Notes under the pieces: model-generated
Databases searched by the model: none
What the model saw: the letters and a program-made list of their open reading frames with translations, nothing else
What the model was told of the DNA's origin: nothing
Part shown: positions 1 through 7,672 of the stretch, piece after piece
Numbering within the stretch: the first letter of the stretch is position 1
Layout: the number at the start of each line of letters is the position of its first letter
Made by a program: the position numbers and the translations under genes
Assembly (NCBI GenBank): GCA_965204915.1
Contig: OZ242023.1
Span: 620,001-684,000 of the forward strand
Reading direction: 5' to 3'
Source: HK1 sp965204915
GTDB taxonomy: Bacteria > Pseudomonadota > Gammaproteobacteria > HK1
DNA length: 64,000 bases

Positions 1-1
1 G

Positions 2-247
2 AGCGCGGCGACCCTGTACCGGTTGCGGGAGCTCGACGACGAGAGCCGGGCGAGGGCGCTGCGGCGGCACGCGAGTGGCCGTGGCATCGAGATCCCGGAC
101 GACGTCGTCGGCTACGTGCTCACGCGCCACCGGCGGGACATGCCGAGCCTCGTCGCGTTGCTCGACCGGCTCGACTATCACGCCATGGCGCGCCAGCGCC
201 GGCTCACCTTGCCCTTCGTGCGGGATCTCATCGAGACGACCGACTGA
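2..247 (+). CDS. hda: Hda, DnaA regulatory inactivator (C-terminal part)
   Basis: Partial gene: the frame is open from the window edge and stops at 245-247. The 81 visible residues match the C-terminal lid and tail of Hda-type AAA+ proteins, with the pattern RELDDESRARALRRHA, a helix GIEIPDDVVGYVL, then RDMPSLVALLDRLD and the ending RRLTLPFVRDLIE. Hda works with the DNA-loaded sliding clamp to trigger ATP hydrolysis by DnaA and so limits replication initiation. The clamp-binding N-terminus and Walker motifs lie outside the window. It converges on the wrbA-like gene. DnaA itself is unlikely because its DNA-binding domain IV should follow and does not. Confidence 0.85.
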   Translation, partial: SAATLYRLRELDDESRARALRRHASGRGIEIPDDVVGYVLTRHRRDMPSLVALLDRLDYHAMARQRRLTLPFVRDLIETTD

Positions 248-304
248 GCGTCCGGCGGTCGCGGAGCCTTCGGTGGCCCTCCGATGCCGGTGGCCGCGGA
301 CTCG

Positions 305-925
305 TCAATCGAGCTCCGATGCCGGCTCCCCGGAAGGAGCGAGCCGTTGCGCGAGCCTCGCAAGCCGATGCCCGAGCGCAACGCAGAGCCGCTCCTCATC
401 GTCGTCGAGCGGCCTCGCACTGTCGGCGCCCGCGACGTGCGATGCGCCGTACGGGGTGCCTCCGCTGCGGGTCCGCATCAGCTCCGGCTCGCGGTAGGGC
501 AGGCCGCAGATCACCATTCCGTGGTGCAGCAAGGGCAGCATCATCGAGAGCAGTGTCGTTTCCTGTCCGCCGTGCATCGAGGACGACGAAGTGAACACCG
601 CGGCGGGTTTCCCGGCCAGCTTGCCCGGGAGCCACAGTCCCGACGTGGAGTCGATGAAGTGCTTCAAGGCGGCGGTCATGTTGCCGAACCGCGTCGGGCT
701 TCCGATCGCGAGCCCGGCGCACCGTTCGAGATCGTCGAGCGTGGCGTAAGGGGGACCCGTGTCCGGGATCGGAGGCTCGACCGCTTCGCACGTCGGGGAG
801 ACGGGGGCGACGGTGCGCACGCATGCCTGCATCCCGGCAACCCGCTCCACGCCGCGAGCCACGCAACGCGCCATGCGCGCGACGTTTCCGTGCCGGCTGT
901 CGTAGAGGACCAGGATGTCGGGCAT
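305..925 (-). CDS. WrbA/flavodoxin-family NAD(P)H:quinone oxidoreductase
   Basis: 206 residues, flavodoxin fold. An FMN phosphate loop is visible at residues 8-19 (YDSRHGNVARMA), followed by the isoalloxazine-contacting loop GSPTRFGNM (75-83) and the WrbA-like segment SSSSMHGGQETT (113-124). WrbA proteins reduce quinones by two electrons using NAD(P)H in the cytoplasm. The ATG at 923-925 starts the flavodoxin fold directly; the frame stays open further upstream, but that part is antisense shadow of proS. It lies 44 bp downstream of proS on the same strand and is probably cotranscribed. The family is clear; the exact substrate is not. Confidence 0.85.
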   Translation of the reverse strand: MPDILVLYDSRHGNVARMARCVARGVERVAGMQACVRTVAPVSPTCEAVEPPIPDTGPPYATLDDLERCAGLAIGSPTRFGNMTAALKHFIDSTSGLWLPGKLAGKPAAVFTSSSSMHGGQETTLLSMMLPLLHHGMVICGLPYREPELMRTRSGGTPYGASHVAGADSARPLDDDEERLCVALGHRLARLAQRLAPSGEPASELD

Positions 926-969
926 CGTCCACACCGCTCCGGAGGAAACGGCATCGTGCGAATCCGCGG

Positions 970-2673
970 CTACGGAACGAGCGCTCCGACATGCGCCACG
1001 ATCTCGTCGAGCGCGACGTCGGTGCTCTTCGAATCGCGCCGATGCCGGTACTCCACGGTGCCCGCGTCGAGGCCGCGATCCCCGATCACGATTCGATGCG
1101 GGATCCCGATCAGCTCCGAGTCGGCGAACATCACCCCGGGCCGCACCTGGCGGTCGTCGAACAGCACCTCCAGGCCGGCGCCGGTCAGCTCCGCATAGAG
1201 CTTCTCCGCCGCTTCGCGCAGCCGTACCGACTTGTGCATGTTCATCGGCAGCAGGACGGCGTGGAAGGGCGCGATTGCCACCGGCCAGACGATCCCCTTC
1301 TCGTCGTGGTTCTGCTCGATCGCGGCGGCGACGACCCGGGTGACCCCGATCCCGTAGCAGCCCATGACCAGCCGGGTCGCGCGCCCCGTATCGTCGAGGA
1401 CGACGGCCCCCATCGATTCGCTGTACTTGTCGCCAAGCTGGAAGATGTGTCCGACCTCGATCCCCCGACGGATCGTGAGCGGCCCGGATCCGTCCGGACT
1501 CGGATCGCCGTCCACCGCGTTGCGGAGATCGGCGACGGCCGGCTCGGGGGTGTCGCGGCCCCAGTTGACGCCGGCCAGATGCTCGCCCTCCCGGTTGGCG
1601 CCGCACGTGAAGTCCGCGAGCACCGCGGCGGAGGCGTCCGCGATGACCGGCAGGCTCGCTCCCACCGGCCCCAGCGATCCGGGATCGCATCCCATGACCT
1701 CCTTCACGCGCTCGGGCCGGGCGAAGGTGAGGGGTGAGAGCACGGCGTCGAGGTGCGCCGCCTTGACCGCGTTGAGCTCATGGTCGCCACGCAGGACAAG
1801 GGCGACGAGACCGCCGTCTTCGCCCTCGACCAGCAGCGTCTTGACGCAGCGCGCGACGGGGAGGCCGAGCGATCCGGCGAGGTCCGCAATGGTATGGATT
1901 CCGGGGGTATCGACGGTGCGCAGGGCTTCATCCGGATCGGGACGCGCCTCGCCCGGGGCCGGGCACGGGATCATCTCCACGTTGGCCGCGAAGCCGCCGG
2001 CGGAGAATGCGATGGCGTCCTCGCCGTAGTCGGCGATGACGTGGAACTCCTGCGACCGGCTGCCGCCGATTGCGCCCGAGTCGGCGTCGACCACGCGGTA
2101 ATCGAGCCCGAGCCGCTCGAAGGTCCGGCAGTAGGCGTCGTGCATCGCCAGGTACGACCGTTCGAGGCCCTCGGCGTCGAGGTCGAACGAATAGGCGTCC
2201 TTCATGATGAACTCGCGCGCGCGCATCACCCCGAAGCGCGGGCGGATCTCGTCGCGGAACTTCGTCTGGATCTGGTAGAGGTTGACCGGCAGTTGCTTGT
2301 AGCTGCGCACTTCGCGCCGGGCGACGTCGGTGATGACCTCCTCGTGGGTCGGACCGACGCAGAAGTCGCGTCCGTGCCGGTCCTTCAGGCGGAGCAGCTC
2401 GGGGCCGAAGTTGCTCCAGCGCCCGGATTCCTCCCACAGCTCGGCCGGCTGGATCGCGGGCATCAGGACTTCCTGGGCGCCGGCCGCGTTCATCTCCTCG
2501 CGAACGATGGCCTCGACCTTTCGCAGCACGCGCATTCCGAGCGGCAGCCATGTGTAGAGGCCCGAGGCGAGCAGCCGGATCAAGCCGGCCCTCAGCATCA
2601 GCCGGTGGCTGACGATCTCGGCTTCCGCCGGGGTCTCCCGCATCGTGGCGAGAAGCGTCTGCGTGCATCGCAT
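970..2673 (-). CDS. proS: Prolyl-tRNA synthetase
   Basis: 567 residues, close to the 572 of E. coli ProRS. It charges tRNA-Pro with proline. The N-terminus MRCTQTLLATMRETPAEAE is the normal bacterial-type start, so the ATG at 2671-2673 is chosen over an in-frame ATG 20 codons upstream. An SD-like GGGAG lies about 8 bases before it. Class II core motifs are present: PTHEE at 108-112 and the motif 2 strand TKFRDEIRPRFGVMRAREF at 137-155. The region around residues 220-400 corresponds to the inserted YbaK-like editing domain, and an anticodon-binding domain ends the protein. It heads a likely two-gene unit with the WrbA-like gene. Confidence 0.97.
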   Translation of the reverse strand: MRCTQTLLATMRETPAEAEIVSHRLMLRAGLIRLLASGLYTWLPLGMRVLRKVEAIVREEMNAAGAQEVLMPAIQPAELWEESGRWSNFGPELLRLKDRHGRDFCVGPTHEEVITDVARREVRSYKQLPVNLYQIQTKFRDEIRPRFGVMRAREFIMKDAYSFDLDAEGLERSYLAMHDAYCRTFERLGLDYRVVDADSGAIGGSRSQEFHVIADYGEDAIAFSAGGFAANVEMIPCPAPGEARPDPDEALRTVDTPGIHTIADLAGSLGLPVARCVKTLLVEGEDGGLVALVLRGDHELNAVKAAHLDAVLSPLTFARPERVKEVMGCDPGSLGPVGASLPVIADASAAVLADFTCGANREGEHLAGVNWGRDTPEPAVADLRNAVDGDPSPDGSGPLTIRRGIEVGHIFQLGDKYSESMGAVVLDDTGRATRLVMGCYGIGVTRVVAAAIEQNHDEKGIVWPVAIAPFHAVLLPMNMHKSVRLREAAEKLYAELTGAGLEVLFDDRQVRPGVMFADSELIGIPHRIVIGDRGLDAGTVEYRHRRDSKSTDVALDEIVAHVGALVP

Positions 2674-2725
2674 CGGCGAGGCTCCCTGGGCTCCCGTGGA
2701 TTGAACGTCATGCAGGCGGCCCTGC

Positions 2726-2745
2726 CGGTTCACCGCGGTGAACCG
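2726..2745. promoter_or_regulatory. 20-bp perfect palindrome upstream of proS
   Basis: CGGTTCACCGCGGTGAACCG is a perfect palindrome 52 bp upstream of the proS ATG. The size and symmetry suit a dimeric repressor site or a hairpin in the proS leader. A second, weaker inverted pair (GTAGTGG ... CCACTAC) spans about 2793-2821. No regulator is identified. Confidence 0.4.
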
Positions 2746-2819
2746 TCGAGCGACACGGCGGCGCCGTCCGTCCGGGCTGGATACGGTTATCGTAGTGGCT
2801 GCCCGCCCGCGACACCACT

Positions 2820-2860
2820 ACCCGATCCGGCAAGACCGGCACCCGATCCGGCAAGACCGG
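2820..2860. repeat. Two-copy 20-bp direct repeat
   Basis: ACCCGATCCGGCAAGACCGG occurs at 2820-2839 and again at 2841-2860 (period 21), just outside the left end of the insertion sequence. Probably a slippage duplication; no function is visible. Confidence 0.8.
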
Positions 2861-2889
2861 AACCGGGCTTCACGAAGGCTCGCGAAGTC

Positions 2890-2922
2890 ACAGTCTTTTC
2901 CAATACGAAGATGAGCCTGAAG
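2890..2922 (+). repeat. Left terminal inverted repeat of the IS
   Basis: 33 bp beginning ACAGTCTTTTCCAA and ending ATGAGCCTGAAG. It pairs with 4471-4503 with one mismatch in the first 14 bp, a 7- versus 6-base diverged middle, and an exact inner block. Confidence 0.8.
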
Positions 2923-3149
2923 GTGGGAGGTAGAAGGAGCCGTAGTCGGAGTTGGGAAGTGAGTGAATGGAAGGGCGATGTTGAAGTGCACGAAGGACCT
3001 GTGCAAGCCCTGATCGGTCCGGAATCCGAAGGTTGAGGCGGCGGCGATAGGACAGGCGAGCGGTCGGAGCGGTGGGAAGGGGACCGCCCCAGGGAGGTCC
3101 ACCGCCCGGGCAGGGTCGGGCGGTGGGGTTGCGCGGGTGGGATGGGAGG

Positions 3150-4412
3150 TCAGGCCGCAGCGCTCCAGGTGCGCCCGATGGTGCGGAACAGTGCGTCGCG
3201 GGCGTCGTTGAGCGCGTGGGCGGCGTCGAGGTCGCTGACGGCGTGGGCGATGGCGTCGAGCTGGTCGAAGGTGACGCCGGATTTGAGGAAGCGCTCGGCG
3301 GGGTCGAGAGACTTGAGCTTGTCGTAGGGGGTCATCACGTCGCGGTCGCGGTAGCGCTTCGTGACCCGGCCCTTGTCGTCGAGCGTATCGGTGGGGAACA
3401 GGCAGGGGCGGTGGTAGTTGAGGAAGGGGGAGAGCACGCGCTGAGTGAACTCGTTGACCACAGGCGCGAAGCAGCGCGGGATATGACCGTGGCCGAGGTG
3501 CTTGCGCACCACGCTCGCGTTCTTGCTCTCGGCGAGCGCGTTGTCGTTGCAGTGGCGGGGACGGGACTTGGTGAGCTCCCCGATGCGCAGCTTGTTGAGC
3601 AGGGCGGCGACACGGTGGTTGATGTACTCGGAGCCGTTGTCGGCGTGAATGCCCTGAACCACGAAGGGGAACGCCTCGATGAGCCCTTCGAGCACCGGCA
3701 GCAGGAAGCGCTCGGAGATGGCCTGCACGGTCCCCACGAACTGGAACTGGGTCACATCATCGACCATGTTGATGTGGTAGACGCCCTTGGCCCCGTCGTG
3801 GTCGCCCTGGTGCACGGTATCGACACGCACATAGCCGGGCTGGCCGCCCGGTTGGGGCTTGCGCCGCTGCCCGATGGCGTTGTGTGTCGCCTGGGTCTTG
3901 CCCACCACCGTGCGCCGGCGCCGATAGGTCACCGAGCGGCGCAGGTTGTACAAGTGACCGTTCGACAGCCCCGCCAACCGCTCGAACCGCCCATCGCCGA
4001 ACCTCTCGTACTGGCGCCGCATCAGCGCCCGCGTCGCCGGCCCCGACATCTGGCCCATCGCCGCGTCCACCACCGCCAGCAGCCGAATGTCGGCCCGCGT
4101 GTAGCGCCGCTCGAAGGGATGCGCCGGCGCACCACCGCGCCGGTCCTCGATGCGCCCGGTCTCCCGATGTTGGCCGATCAGCCGGGTCAGTTGCGCCCTC
4201 GACCGCCCCGTCACCTTCGCCAGGTAGCGCCGGACCAGCCCCTTGTCCGACTTGCCGAGCTGCCCGTAGTCCAACCGCACCAGCGCCCGGCGCACGAACT
4301 CGTAGACCGACTCCTGGTCGGCCCCCATGAAGTCCACCGCCTCGCTGCCCTCGACGAAGGCGCGCACCTGGTCCAGCGTCCGGACCCTTTCGGTCTGTAG
4401 CGTCACGATCAT
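3150..4412 (-). CDS. IS transposase, DDE (rve integrase core)
   Basis: 420 residues, apparently intact. The N-terminal ~150 residues look like helix-turn-helix segments (RAQLTRLIGQHRETGRIEDR; GLSNGHLYNLRRS). The catalytic core follows with the three acidic positions of an rve/DDE domain: D in YVRVDTVHQGDHDG, D in GIHADNGSEYIN and E in NDNALAESKNASV. It catalyses cutting and strand transfer of the element. The ATG at 4410-4412 has GGAGG five bases upstream. The frame is uninterrupted, so the element may still be mobile. The product is of the kind usually annotated only as 'integrase catalytic domain protein'. Confidence 0.9.
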   Translation of the reverse strand: MIVTLQTERVRTLDQVRAFVEGSEAVDFMGADQESVYEFVRRALVRLDYGQLGKSDKGLVRRYLAKVTGRSRAQLTRLIGQHRETGRIEDRRGGAPAHPFERRYTRADIRLLAVVDAAMGQMSGPATRALMRRQYERFGDGRFERLAGLSNGHLYNLRRSVTYRRRRTVVGKTQATHNAIGQRRKPQPGGQPGYVRVDTVHQGDHDGAKGVYHINMVDDVTQFQFVGTVQAISERFLLPVLEGLIEAFPFVVQGIHADNGSEYINHRVAALLNKLRIGELTKSRPRHCNDNALAESKNASVVRKHLGHGHIPRCFAPVVNEFTQRVLSPFLNYHRPCLFPTDTLDDKGRVTKRYRDRDVMTPYDKLKSLDPAERFLKSGVTFDQLDAIAHAVSDLDAAHALNDARDALFRTIGRTWSAAA

Positions 4413-4470
4413 CCTCCGATGATCCCGGACCCCGCGCTACAGGCTCACTTCTCGTTGGATTCACGTCCTC

Positions 4471-4503
4471 CCTTCAGGCTCATGTCTCGTTGGACAAGAC
4501 TGT
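4471..4503 (-). repeat. Right terminal inverted repeat of the IS
   Basis: Reverse complement begins ACAGTCTTGTCCAA and ends ATGAGCCTGAAGG. The related inner copy at 4441-4460 shares CTCGTTGGA, suggesting repeated transposase-binding sites at this end. Confidence 0.8.
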
Positions 4504-4506
4504 CAC

Positions 4507-4536
4507 TTGACCCGCCGTCGTTTTTTCGGCTAGGTT
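4507..4536 (+). promoter_or_regulatory. Candidate ilvB promoter abutting the IS
   Basis: TTGACC (4507-4512) and TAGGTT (4531-4536) are 18 bp apart, a sigma-70-like arrangement. The -35 hexamer begins three bases beyond the IS end, so anything regulatory further upstream was displaced by the element or now lies inside it. Confidence 0.45.
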
Positions 4537-4561
4537 GCGGAACGGTCGATGGTGTATCCGG

Positions 4562-4584
4562 AGCCCGCCCCGCGGGCTTTTTTT
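4562..4584 (+). terminator. Intrinsic terminator-like hairpin in the ilvB leader
   Basis: AGCCCGC (4562-4568), loop CCC, GCGGGCT (4572-4578) and a run of seven T (4578-4584). It lies between the candidate promoter and the ilvB ribosome-binding site at 4591. Either it is an attenuator controlling ilvBN, as is common for this operon, or it terminates an upstream transcript. No leader peptide rich in Leu, Val or Ile codons is evident in the short leader. Confidence 0.65.
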
Positions 4585-4605
4585 CATTCCGGAGGGAGGT
4601 TGCAG

Positions 4606-6333
4606 GTGGAGCTTTCGGGGTCACAGATCCTCATGCAGTTCCTCAAGGACGAAGGGGTGGAGTACATCTTCGGCTATCCGGGCGGAGCAGTCCTCCACAT
4701 CTACGACGAGATCTACGCGCAGAACGACATCAAGCACATCCTCGTCCGCCACGAGCAGGGCGCCACCCACATGGCCGACGGCTACGCCCGGGCCACGGGC
4801 AAGCCCGGAGTGGTGCTCGTCACTTCCGGACCGGGCGCCACCAACGCGGTCACCGGCATCGCCACCGCACACATGGATTCGGTGCCGCTGGTGGTCGTCA
4901 CCGGGCAGGTCCCCACCCACGCCATCGGCAGCGACGCCTTCCAGGAGGTGGACTGCGTAGGCATCACGCGCCCCTGCGTGAAGCACAACTTTCTGGTGAA
5001 GGACGTGCGGGATCTCGCCGGCGTCCTCAAGAAGGCGTTCTACGTGGCGACCACCGGACGGCCGGGCCCGGTCGTCGTCGACATTCCCAAGGACGTGACC
5101 CGGCCCGATCTCAAGATCCCGTACGAGTATCCGGCCAGCGTGACGATGCGCTCCTACAACCCGGTGGTGCGGGGGCATCCAGGCCAGATCAGGCAAGCGC
5201 TCGATCTGATCCTGTCCGCGAAACGCCCGATGATCTATACCGGAGGCGGCGTCGTTCTCGACGATGCCGCGGACGAGCTCGTCAAGTTCACACGCACCCT
5301 GGGCTACCCGATCACGAACACGCTGATGGGGCTGGGCGCATACCCCGGGACGGACCCGCAGTTCATCGGCATGCTCGGGATGCACGGAACGTACGAAGCG
5401 AACATGGCGATGCACCACTGCGACGTGCTCATCGGGATCGGGGCCCGCTTCGACGACCGGGTGGTCGGGGACGTGAACAAGTTCTGCCCGCACGCGCGTA
5501 TCGTCCACATCGACATCGATCCCGCGTCGATCTCGAAGACGGTCAAGGTGCACGTCCCGATCGTGGGCTCCGTCGCCAACGTGCTCGGCGAGATCAACGG
5601 AATGCTGGAGGGATCGAACCGACGTCCGGACGCGCGGGCGCTCGCGCAGTGGTGGGAGCGGATTCATCAGTGGAAATCCATCGACTGTCTCGCGTACACG
5701 TATTCCGACGAGCTGATCAAGCCGCAGTCGGTGGTGCGGAAGCTGTACGAAGTGACGGGCGGCGATGCCTACGTCACGTCGGACGTGGGGCAGCACCAGA
5801 TGTGGGCGGCGCAGTTCTACCCCTTCGACAAGCCCCGGCGGTGGATCAACTCCGGCGGGCTGGGGACGATGGGCTTCGGGATGCCGGCCGCGCTGGGGGT
5901 CCAGCTTGCCTGGCCCGATGCGCAGGTGGCGTGCATCACCGGGGAGGGCAGCATCATCATGTGCATCCAGGAGCTCTCCACCGCCAAGCAGTACGGCCTC
6001 CCCATCAAGGTGGTGAACCTCAACAACCGCTACCTCGGGATGGTCCGGCAGTGGCAGGAGTTCATGTACGAGAACCGGGAGTCGCACTCGTACCTGGATT
6101 CCCTGCCCGACTTCGCGGCGCTGGCCGAGAGCTTCGGGCACGTCGGGATGACCATCGAGAAGCCGGCGGACGTGGAGGGCGCCTTGCGCGAAGCGTTCGC
6201 CATGAAGGATCGCCTGGTGTTCCTGGACTTCATCACCGACCCGGCCGAGAACGTCTATCCGATGATGATGGCGGGGAAAGGCCACAACGAAATGGTGCTC
6301 TCGGAGCAGACCCGGCAAAGAGAGCTCGCCTGA
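4606..6333 (+). CDS. ilvB: Acetolactate synthase, large (catalytic) subunit
   Basis: 575 residues, the usual AHAS length. This ThDP/FAD enzyme condenses pyruvate with pyruvate or 2-ketobutyrate, the first common step of valine, leucine and isoleucine synthesis. The catalytic glutamate is E50 in RHEQGATHMADGYAR. The ThDP-Mg motif runs from GEGS near residue 446 to VVNLNN about 25 residues later. I start at GTG 4606 (V/M-ELSGSQIL...), preceded by GGAGGG at 4591-4596, because homologues begin with this ELSG block; an ATG at 4549 would run through the leader hairpin. ilvN follows after 95 bp. Confidence 0.96.
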   Translation: MELSGSQILMQFLKDEGVEYIFGYPGGAVLHIYDEIYAQNDIKHILVRHEQGATHMADGYARATGKPGVVLVTSGPGATNAVTGIATAHMDSVPLVVVTGQVPTHAIGSDAFQEVDCVGITRPCVKHNFLVKDVRDLAGVLKKAFYVATTGRPGPVVVDIPKDVTRPDLKIPYEYPASVTMRSYNPVVRGHPGQIRQALDLILSAKRPMIYTGGGVVLDDAADELVKFTRTLGYPITNTLMGLGAYPGTDPQFIGMLGMHGTYEANMAMHHCDVLIGIGARFDDRVVGDVNKFCPHARIVHIDIDPASISKTVKVHVPIVGSVANVLGEINGMLEGSNRRPDARALAQWWERIHQWKSIDCLAYTYSDELIKPQSVVRKLYEVTGGDAYVTSDVGQHQMWAAQFYPFDKPRRWINSGGLGTMGFGMPAALGVQLAWPDAQVACITGEGSIIMCIQELSTAKQYGLPIKVVNLNNRYLGMVRQWQEFMYENRESHSYLDSLPDFAALAESFGHVGMTIEKPADVEGALREAFAMKDRLVFLDFITDPAENVYPMMMAGKGHNEMVLSEQTRQRELA

Positions 6334-6371
6334 ACCGCGGCCCGGATCGTAAAGAGAGCGCGCCCGAACCG

Positions 6372-6427
6372 CCGGAGCATCGACCCCGGAGCATCGACCC
6401 CGGAGCATCGACCCCGGAGCATCGACC
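6372..6427 (+). repeat. Four exact tandem copies of a 14-bp unit carrying an SD core
   Basis: CCGGAGCATCGACC is repeated at 6372, 6386, 6400 and 6414 with no mismatches, ending one base before the ilvN TTG start. Each unit contains CGGAG; the last copy puts GGAG nine bases before the start codon, so the repeat supplies the ilvN ribosome-binding site. Confidence 0.95.
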
Positions 6428-6428
6428 C

Positions 6429-6920
6429 TTGCGTCACATCATCTCGCTTCTCCTCGAGAACGAACCGGGCGCACTGAGCCGCGTCGCCGGCCTGTTCTCC
6501 GCCCGCGCCTACAACATCGAATCGCTCTCCGTCGCCCCGACCGAGGACGCGACGGTGTCCCGCATGTCCCTGGTCACCTCCGGCTCGGACGAGATCATCG
6601 AGCAGATCACGAAGCAATTGAACAAGCTCGTCGACGTCGTAAAGCTGCTGGACATCACCGGGGACGCACACGTCGAGCGCGAGATCATGCTGGTCAAGGT
6701 GCGGGTCGCCGGCAGCGCGTGCGAAGAGGTCAAACGGCTCGCCGACATCTTCCGGGGCCGCGTCCTCGACGTCACGCAATCGACGTACATCATCGAGATC
6801 ACCGGTGACGGGTTAAAGCTCGACGCCTTCATCGACGCCCTCGACCGGCGGTCGATCATCGAGGTCGTGCGCTCCGGCTCCCTCGCCATCGGCCGGGGGG
6901 AGAAGGGGCTCAGGCTCTGA
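6429..6920 (+). CDS. ilvN: Acetolactate synthase, small (regulatory) subunit
   Basis: 163 residues, the IlvH/IlvN length. An N-terminal ACT domain (about residues 2-75: RHIISLLLENEPGALSRVAG, NIESLSVAPTED) binds valine for feedback inhibition. The C-terminal half (EREIMLVKV..., IIEVVRSGSLAIGRG) is the ALS_ss_C domain that activates the large subunit. The start is TTG at 6429 because homologues begin M-RHIIS and no ATG or GTG is nearby; SD-like GGAG comes from the tandem repeat. It forms an operon with ilvB. ilvC, the common next gene, is absent; a broken ureohydrolase follows. Confidence 0.95.
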   Translation: MRHIISLLLENEPGALSRVAGLFSARAYNIESLSVAPTEDATVSRMSLVTSGSDEIIEQITKQLNKLVDVVKLLDITGDAHVEREIMLVKVRVAGSACEEVKRLADIFRGRVLDVTQSTYIIEITGDGLKLDAFIDALDRRSIIEVVRSGSLAIGRGEKGLRL

Positions 6921-6933
6921 GCGGAGACGGCGG

Positions 6934-7296
6934 ATGGCCCGGAACGATCCGGCACCCGCCGATGCGCTCATGCTGGAGGGCCTCTACTGGTGGGACGTCG
7001 CCACCTTCTTTCGCTGCCCCGTCGAGCGCAACCCGGACCGTTGCGACGTCGCCCTGGTCGGCGTACCGCACTCCACCGGCAACGGCACCACCGAGCGCGA
7101 CCGGCACCTCGGCCCCCGGGCGGTGCGCGGGGTGTCGGCGACGGCCCGGCGCGTCCACATGGAGTTCGGGATCGATCCGTGGGGCCTTGCACGCATCCGC
7201 GACATGGGGGACGTGCCGCATCGGACGGACTACGCGATCCCGGCCGACGAATTGATCGTTGTCGGGGCGGTGCGTATCATCCGCCGGCGGAGGCTG
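6934..7296 (+). pseudogene. Truncated arginase/agmatinase-family (ureohydrolase) gene
   Basis: The first ~100 residues look like the N-terminus of an agmatinase-like ureohydrolase: WWDVATFFRC, DVALVGVPHSTGNGTTERD, HLGPRAVRGVSA, then FGIDPWGLARIRDMGDVPH. Family members run to roughly 300 residues and carry their Mn-binding His/Asp motifs further on. Here the similarity stops near residue 100 and the frame runs straight into tRNA-Pro at 7297. All metal ligands are missing, so the product would be inactive. A good SD (GGAGACGG) 13 bp after ilvN suggests it was once the third gene of the operon. Probably a deletion joined to the tRNA cluster. Confidence 0.75.
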
Positions 7297-7373
<77 letters not shown>

Positions 7374-7406
7374 GTGTGGCGCCTCGCCCGGTCAGCACTT
7401 CGAAAC

Positions 7407-7483
7407 GCGCCCGTAGCTCAGCCGGACAGAGCAGCGGCCTTCTAAGCCGCGGGTCGCAGGTTCGAGTCCTGCCGGGCGCGCCA
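7407..7483 (+). tRNA. tRNA-Arg (anticodon TCT)
   Basis: 77 nt with encoded CCA. Acceptor GCGCCCG pairs with CGGGCGC; anticodon stem GCGGC/GCCGC frames TCT at 7441-7443; T loop GTTCGAGTC. Confidence 0.97.
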
Positions 7484-7506
7484 CAGGCGGTCGATCGACG
7501 TACGAT

Positions 7507-7583
7507 GGTGGGCGTAGCTCAGTCGGTAGAGCTCTGGATTGTGGCTCCAGCGGTCGAGGGTTCGAATCCCTTCGCTCACCCCA
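7507..7583 (+). tRNA. tRNA-His (anticodon GTG)
   Basis: Includes G at position -1 (7507) opposite discriminator C (7580), the hallmark of tRNA-His. Acceptor GTGGGCG pairs with CGCTCAC with one G-T; anticodon GTG at 7541-7543; CCA is encoded. Confidence 0.97.
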
Positions 7584-7587
7584 GAAC

Positions 7588-7663
<76 letters not shown>

Positions 7664-7672
7664 CCTGCAACG

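Larger units (their letters stand above)
2890..4503. mobile_element. Complete insertion sequence with rve-type DDE transposase
   Basis: About 1.6 kb, bounded by imperfect inverted repeats. Read inward, both ends begin ACAGTCTT-N-TCCAA and, after a diverged 6-7 base spacer, continue ATGAGCCTGAAGG. The right end has a second subterminal copy of the motif (AGGCTCACTTCTCGTTGGAT, 4441-4460), 36 bp inside the first. One transposase gene (3150-4412, minus strand) fills the element. No clean target-site duplication is recognisable, so the outer boundary could be off by a few bases. It sits between proS and ilvB. The IS family is not assigned: the transposase is rve-type, loosely IS481-like, with long repeat-rich termini. 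Confidence 0.85.

Noticed and set aside
4621..6408. 595-codon minus-strand frame opposite ilvB
   Set aside because: ilvB on the plus strand is certain; the reverse frame is Arg/His/Val-rich and open only because of codon bias.
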